The notes beneath the pieces were generated by a model. The model saw nothing but the letters and a program-made list of their open reading frames with translations, was not told the DNA's origin and did no database searches. A stretch of DNA of 64,000 nt from Adineta vaga (Eukaryota > Rotifera). The stretch's first letter is position 1. Every line of letters starts with the position of its first letter. The stretch lies in contig CP075493.1 of assembly GCA_021613535.1 (NCBI GenBank), positions 10,540,001-10,604,000 on the forward strand, in the 5' to 3' direction. A program made the position numbers and the translations under genes. Positions 1 to 11,900 of the stretch are shown one piece after another.

Positions 1-880
1 AATATGAGATCTTGTTCAATAAATTTTTTATATTCATTTGATGTTGTCGAACCAATACAAGAAAGTTCATTTTGATCTTGAAATAAATATCTTTATTCCC
101 AGGTCAAACAATCCGGCTCGGAACCGACAGGTTCCAGCACCTTCCGATGATTTCATGGAAGCAGTGTTCCAGATCGGAATTCATCGGACAAAATCCCTTC
201 GTTTCTGGTCCTACCCTCACAGAAAACATCGTAACAATGCGGAAAAAACCTAGAATTTCCGCCCGTGGCCAAGAAATAGGAAACCAAAAGGAAACTAGCA
301 GATCCCAAACACATTTTCAACTACTCTAATCGTTTTCATAGAGGTTTTCAAGAAGATTGATAATCCTCTTTTTAATCCTCTCAAAAATCTTACCATAAAT
401 GTTTAGGATTGGTAAGTTTCACAGGATTTAGTGGGAAGTTTTCGGCGCCGTCCGGTTCTGTACGCAAATGACGGGTTGAAATAGGATCAGTTTGTTCGGT
501 TGTTATCGGCTCCAGCTTTAGGAAGTGCTCGGAATGGTTTGAATTTAGGTGGATTAATTTGGAAATTACGGGAAATGTTCGTTTTTCTTACGGTTCCTTT
601 GAGATACGGCAAACGGTAAAGTGGTTCGTCGGTTTTGTGTTTTCAGTTATTGATGGTTATGTTGGGATCGGTCGGGAAATGGGTGATAGGATTTGTGCGT
701 GTTTAATGGGATCCCTGTCCGGAGTTTTCCGGTCTGAAATACTGCTTCCAGCTTCGTATGGTTTTCGTTGAGGTTCCGTCGGGATCTGACTGGAACAGGT
801 TGGAATGCTCCGGAAGGGGCATACTTTCCTTCCGATTCCTTTCGAATCCGGAGGCCGGAACGTCCGTCCTGGGTTAAATT
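1..880. other. GC-richer island without a convincing gene
   Basis: By eye this stretch, mainly 100-880, is clearly richer in G and C than the rest of the window, with many GGAA/TTCC and CCGG-type words. Frames on both strands are short and unlike animal coding sequence here. At about 880 composition changes abruptly to the AT-rich background. It may be the noncoding part of a mobile element or an inserted foreign segment, but I found no terminal repeats, transposase motif or target-site duplication. Confidence 0.35.
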
Positions 881-3194
881 ACTAAATCAAATATATGTAC
901 CTAACATTGATCTAAATAAATTTATTGCATTTATTAGATCTAGAAATAAAAAACAAATCAAATATTTATTTTCAAATCTTTCAAATTTAGTTTCACCTTT
1001 ATTATTAAGAATTAAATGTACATTTTCCATATATAAAATAATATCATCATTTGCAATTTTAATTTTATTCTTTTTTTTTATTGGCATGAAAAATCCCCTT
1101 GACCATGACGGTCCTATAGGGACAATGAGCTTTAGCTACGTATTGGTATTTGTAGAGATAAAATATTTAGATACCAGATAACAAAAAAAGATTTGAAAAA
1201 GGAATAAACTTGAAAAAAAAGATGAGAAAGCGACCAAAGATGAAGCTGTAGCAAAGTAGAAGCAGAACAAAAATTTGCCAAGTGAAAGATTCTAATTGCT
1301 TGAAGAGCAACAAGAAAAAACAATATATATGTATTTATACTCATCTGCTATTCCGTATATTATATAAGAACAAAGGATAGAAGAGAAAAAATGCGGTATC
1401 AAACCCATTCCAAGAGAAAACCACGTTGAGTACATGCAAGAGATATTTTTCTGTGTATGACTTTGTTTCGATTACCATTCTATACTACGTTTTTTTGCTA
1501 ATACATTTCGTTCTCCTTGCTTCTATCCCGTTCCAATTGCAACATAGCCAGTATATCATTTAGTTTCTCATTTTGCATAACAATTTACTGTTCCATTTCA
1601 TGTTTTAATTTAATAACAGATATGTTATTAATTTTTTTTATTCTTTTCGAATTAATATTCATCTATAATGTATGAAAGTAATCTTACTGTTTAAATTATT
1701 CATATTTAATGAAATTAACCGTTTAGGTAATACGGTTGAAACATCTTTATGAAGAAGACTAATTATTTATTAAAATGAAAATTCAAAAAATATTCTTACT
1801 TGGTGATCAATTAAAATACAATGATTTTTTTGCTAATATTTCACCACATTCTTCAACTTCTTGATCATGACCGAGAACTAAAATAGTGAAATAAATATAT
1901 TGATTCTTTTTAATAATAATTTTTGTACTATGATTAAAATCTTCATATGTATTTCCTTTAATAACATATAAAGATAAATTCACTGAAAATGTAAAATATT
2001 TACGATAGATTTTTAATTATTCGTGCAACTATTGATCATATTTAATAGTTTATGACTATATGAAACATAACATAAGAACTTCTACAATTTAAAAAATTTA
2101 TTCGACGATAAAAAATCTGATATAAACTTTATCTATACAATACCGACATCTATAACTGCTTTAGAAATAGTTTTTACGCATATGATCTATATCAAGGAGA
2201 TCCTTCTCCTAATTATTCGTCACTTTCGTACACAACTATTTTATTAAAACCATTGTATTATATTTCGAAAAAATCTCTTCAATGTTTATTTAACATAGCA
2301 TTTAGCTTTTCATTGTTGAATCATTTAGTTAACAATAATAATCTTTCAGCTCTTCCATTAAACATACAATTACTTCACTAACACATATCGAATTTTGCTA
2401 TACATTTGTTCCGAAAAAAAGATTTTATGATAAAAGTGAAAAGAATTCTGATGGCTATTTTGAACAACATGTTTTTACTATATGAGAAGGGAATTATTTT
2501 ATGCTTTGTCATTAAGGACCATATGTTCGAATATTTAGATAAGAGTTTTTGCTATTCCATCAATTCTTATGTATCTGATTGAGTTATCGATGGATAAATA
2601 GTTGTATAGGTCTTCGCATCTCTTTATTTCTGTACTTCAAGTTAGCAGTATCCGTGAAATCATTTGATTCTCTGCCATCCTTATTTATATATTCAACCGA
2701 ATCATCTTAGCTCAATTCACCCATCTATTCAATTACTTAAACTGTATTGGCTATTATCTGGGACACTTCACTGAAATATTGTTTCGAATCACTCTGTTCG
2801 TGATAAGAATTATTATATTGCCATATCTGTTTTATATCGACTATCATTTTTAATAAAAAAAACTGAAATTGCCAAAAGTTCCTTTCTTTTTGTAAGAAGC
2901 GTTACAAAACTAATCACGTTAATTAACGCCCTCTATATAAATCATTATTCGTTTTATCTCTTTCGAATGAGAACGAATAGCAAAAGGATTTTGTGTAATT
3001 GAATCTTCTTAAGGTGCAAATATCCCCAAAGTGAATAAATCGATTATTGAATGGGAAAAGAAATTACTCTAAGATAATGACTCATCAAATTTGGTTTCAT
3101 ATTCTATAATTGTCTTTTTTCTTTTCTTTTTTTTAGTAACTTCGAATGAAATATCATTGATTCTAGATATTACTGCACTATTTAGAAATTTATA
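881..3194. other. AT-rich intergenic DNA upstream of CSE1L
   Basis: Both strands are full of stops and no conserved protein is visible. The stretch holds the upstream region of the exportin-2 gene. Just before the start, a TTTAG at 3181-3185 follows pyrimidine-rich sequence and could be a cis or trans splice acceptor for the 5' end of that transcript. Nothing else is supported. Confidence 0.4.
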
Positions 3195-6100
3195 ATGGAA
3201 ATTAATGATCAAAATCTTGAAGCACTTGCAACTTACTTACGTAAAACTTTATCACCTAATGGTGATGAACGAGCTGAAGGTAAACGAAATCAATATTTCT
3301 TTTCTATTCAAATAAAATCTTTCATTTAGCTGAAAGAACTTTAAAACAAATTGAACGAAATGAAAATTATTCATCACTTCTTCTTGCACTTTGTGAAAGT
3401 TCAACTGTTCCCGATGAAATTCGTCGAGCATCTGTTATTACATTTAAAAATTTCATCAAACGTAATTGGCCATCACTTGATGCATCATCTTCAACAACAA
3501 ATCCCATTTCAATTCGTGATCGTAATCATATTAAAGAACATATTATTGAATTAATGACTCGATCACCTGAACATATTCAACAACAATTATCCGATGCGAT
3601 TACAGTTATTGGTCAATGTGATTTTCCTGATCAATGGCCAACATTACTTGATACAATGGTTCGATTATTTCAACAACCATCTACACAAAACTCTTTTCAA
3701 GCAATCAATGGAGTTTTAAAAACAGCTCATTCACTTTTTGAACGATATAGATACGAACAAAGATCCGATGAATTATGGTTAGAAATTAAATTAGTTCTCG
3801 AAAAATTTGCACCAGCTTTCACTGAATTATTCAAAGTAGAGATAAAAGATATTATTAATGAAACTTTCAATCATTTTATTTTTAGTCATTAATGGCCTAT
3901 TATCCACAAAGAGAGTCAGATGTAATAGAAATGAAGAATATTTTTGATTCGTTATATGTATCAATAAAGATCTTCTATGATCTAAATGCTCAAGTAAATC
4001 GACGTTTTCATTTTTTTAATACTTTAACAAACAAATTCTTTTCTTCATCTTTCAGGAATTACCAGAGCATTTTGAAGATAATGTTACAGTCTATATGACT
4101 CATTTCATGACATTACTCTCATATGATCATCCAAAACTTCATTCTGATGTATAGAACACACATTTTAATCTGATTATCTTCGAAAAAATTTGACTTTTCT
4201 TTTTTCATTTTCTAGAGACATGATCCCGGTGTATTAGATCAAGTTAAAACAGAAATATGTCGAGCGGTTGCACTCTATGCTGATAATTATAGTGATGAAT
4301 TCAAACCATTTGCACAACCATTTGCCTTAGCTATCTGGTCCTTATTAACACGATTGAATCTTTCACCAGCTTTTGATGATGTAAAATTTTAGTCAAAGAT
4401 TTTCTCATTGAAACTTTCTATGGTTGTTTAGCTCGTCGGAACGGCAATGAAATTTTTATCAACATTAGCTGCTCGAAGTCATCATTGTAGTATGTTTGAA
4501 GGTGGAGAAACATTGAAAATCGTTTGTGAACAAGTAATTCTACCAAATTTGTTTCTTCGAGGTAAGAATAATTGTTGTAAAAAAACAATGTCATCATAAG
4601 TGTTTTTTGTTGTAGAAACGGATGTAGAAGAATTTGAGGATAATCCTGAAGAATATATTCGAAAAGATATCGAAAAATCTGGTAAGAATCAAGACCAAAT
4701 GAATTATATTATGAATGGTTACAGATGATTTAAACAGAATGACCAAATAGTTAAAGAGGATATTGGTTATGAAGGAATGCTTATACAAATCTGTTGATAT
4801 TCTTAGATTCGGCAACACGACGTCGAGCTGCTTGTGATTTTCTACAAGCACTTTGCATCTTTTTCGAATCGCAAGTTGTTGCTATCTATAGTCAATATAT
4901 TGAAGCCATGCAAAAAGTTAGTTGTTTATTCGAACTTTTCATTCAATATCGAAATTTTACTCGTGTAGGAATATTTACAAAATCCAACACAGAATTGGTC
5001 GAAAAAAGATGCATGCATATTTCTTGTCTTAGCACTTGCTTCAAAAGGTGAAACACAAAAGGTATGTGTAGAGAATTACTTTCCATCTTACATTCGTTTT
5101 TCTTTGCAGTTTGGTATTACAAAAACAAGTTCATTCATTAGTATTCCGGCTTTTTATTCTAATAGTATATTAACAGAACTTCAAAATTCTGATGGTACGA
5201 TCTCTTTGCTTTTTTTTATTGTTCTATTGTTTTTTTCTTTTCTAGTGAATAGTCTTCATTTGATAAAAGCAGATTGTTTGAAATTTTTAACTCATGTTCG
5301 AAATCAACTTGATCGTGATGCCTTAGTGAAATCTTTGCCTGAATGTGCTCGATATCTATCTTCAACAAATACTGTTGTTCATACATATGCAGCACATGCA
5401 ATCGAACGTTTATTACTTGTTCGACATCCTGCTGATCCAAAACATACATCGTATGTAATCCAATTGATTTTATTTTAATCTCATGAATCTATTCTCTCGT
5501 AGAATAACAAAGAATGATTTGATTTCACATGCTCAATCCATGTATGATAATTTATTTCGAATATTAACAGCAGAAAAATCCTACGAAAATGAATATGTCA
5601 TGCGAGCAGTAATGAGATTATCATCATCACTTCATGATGGAGTTTTACCATATTTAAATCAATTAATGGAAAAATTAGTACTGATTTTACGACGATCAAG
5701 TCGAGTAAGATTTTTTTGTTTTGATATTCTTTAGATTTTCGTTTATAAATCGTTTGAATATGATTTTAGAATCCTAATAAACCAAATTTCAATCATTACA
5801 TGTTCGAAACAATAAGTGTATTAATTCGTACCAGTGTTACGCAAAATACCGGTGTACTTAGTCAATTTGAACAGGTTCTTTTTCCAGTATTTACACCCAT
5901 ATTTACCGATGATGTTGCTGGTAAAATCGATAAATTGTTTTTTCTTCTTGCGAATCTTTACTCCAATTGATTCTATATTCTAGAATTTGTTCCATATGTC
6001 TTACAAATTCTTGGATTTCTTCTCGAATCACATCGAGTAGATGTAATGCCATTACCCGATGCATATCGAATATTATTTCAGTCAATTCTTACACCAACAT

Positions 6101-7244
6101 TTTGGGATCGTAGTGGAAATATTCCTGCATTATCAAGACTTCTACAAGCTTATATTGAAAAAGCTGGTGAAACAATTGTCTTAGAAAAACTAGTAAGTCA
6201 ATTTTCAAGAACGAACACTATCCAAATTCAATTTTTTATATCTAGACAACTGTCCTCGGTATATTTCAACGTCTTGTATCACAATCGAAAGTTCATGATC
6301 ATGAAGGATTTGCTATTTTAAATGCATTAATAATTCATTTACCTCGAATACACCTTGATAATTATTTAAAAGAAATTTTCATTGTTATATTTACACGTTT
6401 AACAAAAGCTAAAACACAAAAATTAATTAAATCTATTATTGTTTTCTTTTGTTATTTTGCGGTAAAATATGGTGCACAAGAACTCATTACACACATTGAT
6501 AATATTCAACCAAAGTAAAGAAACACTTCGTTAAAAGATTTCCTTATCTTTTCTTTCAGTATGTTTCAAATGGTAGTTGAACGTTTATTTCTTCCTGAAT
6601 TATCCAAAATTGAAGAAAGTAACAAGAAACTGTGTGCAATTGGTGTTACACATATTCTATGTGATCCAATTCCAATGACAACAGGAGCTTATTTTGGTCA
6701 TTTATGGTTACCTCTATTGCAAGCTTTACTTCAATTATTTGAATCAAGTAATGAATTACAAACAATGTCAGCTGCGGAGAAAAAAAAACAATTGCAGGAA
6801 GAAGCTGAAGAAGAACTACTCGTCGGATTGGATGATACACCTGGTAAGGATATTTGTCATACCTATGTAAACAAGTCAGAGAGCGAAAAAAAGAAAGACG
6901 AATATAAAATCATTTCGTCATTGTTTACGCCTACGTATTATTATTTATATACCCATATGATTTTAGACTATACACCGGCTTTTTCGTGTTTGGCTTTTGC
7001 AAAAAAGCCTCATACGGACATATTCGGTTCGGGTATACCAGATACTCGATGTCATCTAGCAAAATGTTTACAAACATTAACAGCTGCTCATCCAAATCAA
7101 GTATGTTGATTAGTTTAATGATTCTTTTTCAAATCATTAATTGATATTTTTTAGTTTACGAGCTTAATGACAAATGGATTATCTACTGAACATTTATCCC
7201 ATATACAAAAATATTGTTCTTTGGCTGATGTTACACTAACATAA
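3195..7244 (+). CDS. CSE1L: Exportin-2 (CSE1L/CAS), recycles importin-alpha
   Basis: Karyopherin-beta family exporter that returns importin-alpha from nucleus to cytoplasm with RanGTP. The start at 3195 opens with MEINDQNLEALATYLRKTL, like the family N-terminus. Conserved blocks follow in order: TFKNFIKRNWPSL (importin-beta N-terminal domain), QLSDAITVIG, FPDQWPTLLDTM, INGVLKTAHSLFERYRYE, EEYIRKDIE, TRRRAACDFLQALC, VVHTYAAHAIERLL, ENEYVMRAVMR, FNHYMFETI, WDRSGNIPALSRLLQAY and a C-terminal DDTP...LAFA region ending at 7244. Many introns of about 45-80 bp interrupt it (for example about 3836-3888 and 5472-5501), and all exons I joined stay in frame, so the gene looks intact. It carries the HEAT-repeat array through to the usual C-terminus. 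The calcium-sensor gene follows 65 bp after the stop to the first acceptor-like AG site at 7294. Confidence 0.95.
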
Positions 7245-7309
7245 TTATAAATCAGATACTTTATTTTCTTCTTCTTCTTCTTTTTCTGTGACAGAATTCA
7301 TATTCTTTA

Positions 7310-8280
7310 ATGCAAAAAAAACAACAAACAAGACAACTCTATACGAATAAAATATCGGGATTTTTTTCTCTTTTTGAAGATGAAATAATGGCTAATTGTG
7401 CTACAGAACAGTTAAATACAGATACATTAAATCGGTCGGAATCGAATGTATCTTTACAATCGAATACGACTGTAACTTCTCGGCGATCGTCGATCACAAC
7501 ATTGTATAGTATGAAAAGTAATCGACGTCGACAAGGAATATTTGTTAGATTAGGAATGGGTATTCACACGATGGTTCGACGATTTACACGAGCAAATAAA
7601 TCACTCTCGGAAATGGATATTCAAATTTTAACAACAATAACAAATTTTACTCGCGATGATATTTTTCAATGGTAAAATCAAAACAAAAACATTCTTCGTT
7701 TTTTTATTTATTTTCTTTCTCAAGGCATGGTAAATTTCTATCGGATTGTCCACATGGTTATATGACAAGAAGACAATTTATATCTATGTATAAAAGTTTA
7801 TGTCCACAAGCGGATGCGGAACGTTTTGCTCGTCATATATTTCGTGCATTTGATTTAGACAGATCTGGTACAGTTGATTTTCGAGAATTTTTAATTGGCT
7901 TATCAATAACATCAACAACAAGTGCACCAGAAACAAAACTTGAATGGATTTTTCAAGTATTTGATATTGATGGCAATGGTTTATTAACACGTGAAGAATG
8001 TTTAGAAGTCATCGATACAATTGTACGGTTTACTTATTGTCAACAAATCAATGGAGAAGAGATTAATATGGACGAATTAGTGAGATCAGCAAAACGAAGT
8101 ATGATGAGAATATTTGATAATATCTCAAATAATCGTCGTGATTCTTTAACAATGTTACAATTTGTTGAAGGTTGTCAGAAAGATACTTTTATCTCAGAAT
8201 TATTTGCAACAAACTATTCAAGTAATCGTGACACATCAAATCTCGGGAATACACATACGATTTCGAAAATTGATGAATAA
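7310..8280 (+). CDS. Neuronal calcium sensor / KChIP-like EF-hand protein
   Basis: EF-hand protein of the recoverin/NCS/KChIP family, which senses Ca2+ and regulates channels or receptors at membranes. There are two exons: 7310-7671 and 7725-8280. Joining them across the GT-AG intron gives the family signature around W-HGKFLSDCPHG, the degenerate EF1. EF2 (DLDRSGTVDFRE) and EF3 (DIDGNGLLTREE) keep canonical Ca2+ ligands. EF4 around DNISNNRRDSLT looks degenerate. The first about 90 residues are Ser/Thr/Arg-rich and lack the Met-Gly myristoylation start of classical NCS proteins, which favours a KChIP-like member with a variable N-terminus. I chose the Met at 7310 because it is the first ATG after an acceptor-like CAG at 7292-7294; the Met at 7388 is the alternative. 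The gene lies 65 bp downstream of CSE1L on the same strand. Confidence 0.88.
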
Positions 8281-8942
8281 TATACGTTTCATTTATTCCA
8301 TAGTGCTTTCATTTTGATCTGTATATTATAGTTCAGATGATCTACCGTTTCTTTTTTTTGTTATTTTGAAAAATAAAAAACGCAGAACATGTACATTCAA
8401 GTTTTTTGTTAATGCTACATATTTGAAATAAAATAATCGACTAATTCATTCGTAGAGGTCACTATCCTCTCAATATTGTGAAATCATACGATAAAAAAGA
8501 ATCAGTTATTTATTGGACAAGTCAATACTCTCAGTAGAGTTGTGAGAATATTTATGATGTTGACAACCTTGAGAATTTTCTTTCCTCTCATATTAACGAT
8601 TCGCTAGGTAGGTAGTCGGAAGTATATGAAAAAATATATTTCAATTTTGTTGTTGTTGCTTCTAAATTAAGAATCGATTCCATATAAAAACAGAGGCGTA
8701 AGAGAACAAAAATAAACTTTATATGACTGTACGTCTCACATGACAATGCATTTCCAAGAACGTAGTGTGGTTTGTTATTATAAATTCAACTAAAAATCTT
8801 CACAGTAAATATAACTTATTCTCACGTAGATTTGATTATTGTTTTGTTAATATAACACATTCATAGGCATAGAAAAAAGAGCATTTTACGATTTGATAAG
8901 ATAAAAAAAGGAATGTATTTTGCTATGAACTGACAAATTATC
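8281..8942. other. Intergenic, 3' UTR of the calcium sensor and upstream of the ATPase/DarT-like gene
   Basis: AT-rich with no open frame of note. The first bases are probably 3' UTR (an AAATAAAA-like signal near 8370). Nothing in the rest suggests an RNA gene or a mobile element. Confidence 0.4.
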
Positions 8943-11900
8943 ATGTTAAAAAATACGATAGATCAAATCTTTGATGATAATACAAATTATGTACATGCTC
9001 AACAAGTACTCAATCAAGCAAATTCATTGAAAGCATTATCAAGTGATTTATATACTGATCCATTACGATTCGTCTATGAACTTGTACAAAATTGTGATGA
9101 TTCTTGTCAATCAACATCGATACTTCGTATTGCAATTGTCGAACATCGATATTTAATTATTTGTCATAATGGAAAAGCATTCGATGAAGATGATATTCGT
9201 AGTTTATGTGATGTTGGTTGTAGTACGAAGAGACGTGATGAACAAAAAACAGGTTATAAAGGTTTAGGATTCAAAGCGGTTATTGGACAATCGGATTATG
9301 TATTAATCGTATCTAATGGGGAATTTTTTCGATTTGATGCGAAATCAAATGTATTTAAAACAAAATGGAATCGAAAATGGGGTCCAAGTCAAGTTGATTG
9401 GGAAGAACAATATAATAAAAAATTTGAATTTCCTTGGCAAATTTGTCCAATTTGGACAGAGAAACATGAAGTACCGAAATCAATTCGAGATTGGTTATTA
9501 GGACAAATTGATGCTGTTGGAACTATTGTTCGTTTACAAAGTTAAATTGAAGCAATGAATGCAATTAAAGAATTAACAGATCAACCACATGTTTTTATGT
9601 TTCTTCGAAATATTAGAACAATTCGTTTTTCATTCAATTCTCCAAATGAAACAATTCTAGCTATTAATCAATTACACGATGGATCTATACGAATTATTTA
9701 TGACTGGAAACCTATGTCTCATTGGTTATTACGTCGATGCAATAACTCGTTTCCAAGAATGCTCGCGATGATTCTCGTTTACCAGAAAAACTTCGAACTG
9801 TAGAAACAATAGAAGTTATTCTCGCAGTTAAAATCGATAAAAATGATAATATTGAAAGTCTACAAGGACGTCACAATCCATTATTTGCCTATCTTCCAAC
9901 AAGAATAACTACATATAATCTACCAATAGCAGTCAATGCTCAATTCTTTATTAATGCTAGTCGTGAACATATTCATACAGATTCATCATGGAATCAATTT
10001 ATATTCTCTCGTATTCCACATGAAACTATTAATTGGATTGGTAAACTTTCGAAACAGGATAAATGGAAAGAGAAGGCTCTTGATCTTTTACCTCGACCAA
10101 TCTCAGGTCAAGATGCACTCTCAAAACAATACAATGAAAGTTGTTCAACAGCAGAATTCGATTCACCTTTTCTATCCAATGAATATAAACAACTCTTGAG
10201 AATTAATGAAGCAGTGATTCATGTGACAGGTTTTTCAAGAATAGATTGTCTTGGAGATAGTTTAATGCGAGATCATATTTTTCTTACATTTACTCCGACA
10301 ACACGTATTGCAGAACATCCTTTTATTGCTAATAATAAACGATTACGTCGATATAAAATTCTCATCTTTGAATGGAATCATTGTTTGGATATGTTGAATT
10401 CGACTGAATTTCTTATGAAATTCACACCAGAACAAGATATTCGATTTATTATCTATCTATTCAATCATCAAAATCTAACACAAATTCAAACTCGTCTACA
10501 TCAATTACCATTTCTTATGGATCATACAGGATTATTACGAACGACAAATCATATTTATATACCATCACATTTTAATAATAATGATTGGTTAACTACGAAT
10601 GATGCGGATCCCTATCTACACGAAAATATTATGCTCTGGTTAACAACTCAACTTCCAATTCTTAACTGGCTTAAATCTCTTGGTGTAACAGAGAAAACCG
10701 ATGAAATGTTCATACGTCGTAAGATTCTACCAAATGTACGTAGTTATGCAACACGACACATTACGATACCTACGATTCGAAAACTATTCGATAATTTCCA
10801 ACGTGGTTTCCTACCTAATGATGTTTTATCTAAATTGAATAAATTGAAACTATTATCCATGGATAACACATTAGTTTCCGCTGATGAATTATATTTTTCT
10901 GATCCATATCTTCCTCGTCTGTCGTTAAGTCATTTTCATTTAGATAATAGCAAATTTCTTTCTGAAACATATTTAAATGAAATACAAGGTACAAAAAATT
11001 TGCTAAAGCAATTCTTTCTTTCATTCGGTGTTCAAGAAGATATTAAATGGATTCAATTCAATGAAGAACAACATAACGAATTGATTGCTGCTTATCGATT
11101 TCGACAAACAGAAAATCGCTTTCAATATGGTTTGTTACGATTTCAACATTGTCGAACTTTTCCATTTCTTGAAGTAACACGAATCAATTATGAATTCGCA
11201 CTTCTCTTCTGGCATCACATCATACATTCTATAAACGTTCATGAAATGAACGAAAACGAACTTCTTGGCTCTGATCAACAACATGTTTTTCGCGTTGATA
11301 ATTTACCCTATTGGTTCGTTCGATCGCATACATGTATTCCAACAACAACTAGACAATTATTAAAAAGTACGGATGTTTTCTCAAGTAATTTACGGTCAAT
11401 TGCTGGTGATTTCTTGCCTGTCTTTGCTTGTCAAACGACAGTTCCACTATCTGCTCCATGGCAACATTTCTTTCAATTTAAAACACAATTTTCCATTCAA
11501 GATCATATTCAATTATTGAATTCAATCTATGATCGTTCAAAACAATCTCCACTAAATGATGATACTGAAACATGTATTCAACGTATTTATACTAGTCTAA
11601 TTAATTGTCTTTCAAATATGGATAGAAGAAATTTGGATCAATATCGTCCTAAAGCACCATTCTATTTGCTTAGTACACTAAATAATAAATTTCGTCTATG
11701 TACAAATCTAGTCGTCTCTATAACAAAAGATTTTCATTTACCGAACGAAATTCCTCAATTAAAATTAAGTACGGGCAATTCTTGTGATGCTCATCTAACA
11801 TATTTACTCGATTTTTTTCATATTAAATCAATTGGAATCAATGATTTAGCATTACCAGCAAATATCATTGCTAAGCAATCACTTTCCTTACGTGCAAAAT

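Noticed and set aside
826-860. GATTC-CTTTCGAATC palindrome as a tRNA T-arm
   Set aside because: The stem and loop spacing do not fit a T-arm and no acceptor or anticodon arms can be built around it. I saw no convincing tRNA in the window.
768-1181. 137-codon frame crossing the edge of the GC-rich island
   Set aside because: Composition changes in the middle of the frame and the protein looks random; coding is not supported.
10830-11024. Minus-strand frames inside the ATPase/DarT-like gene
   Set aside because: Antisense shadows of a long coding frame, without conserved features.
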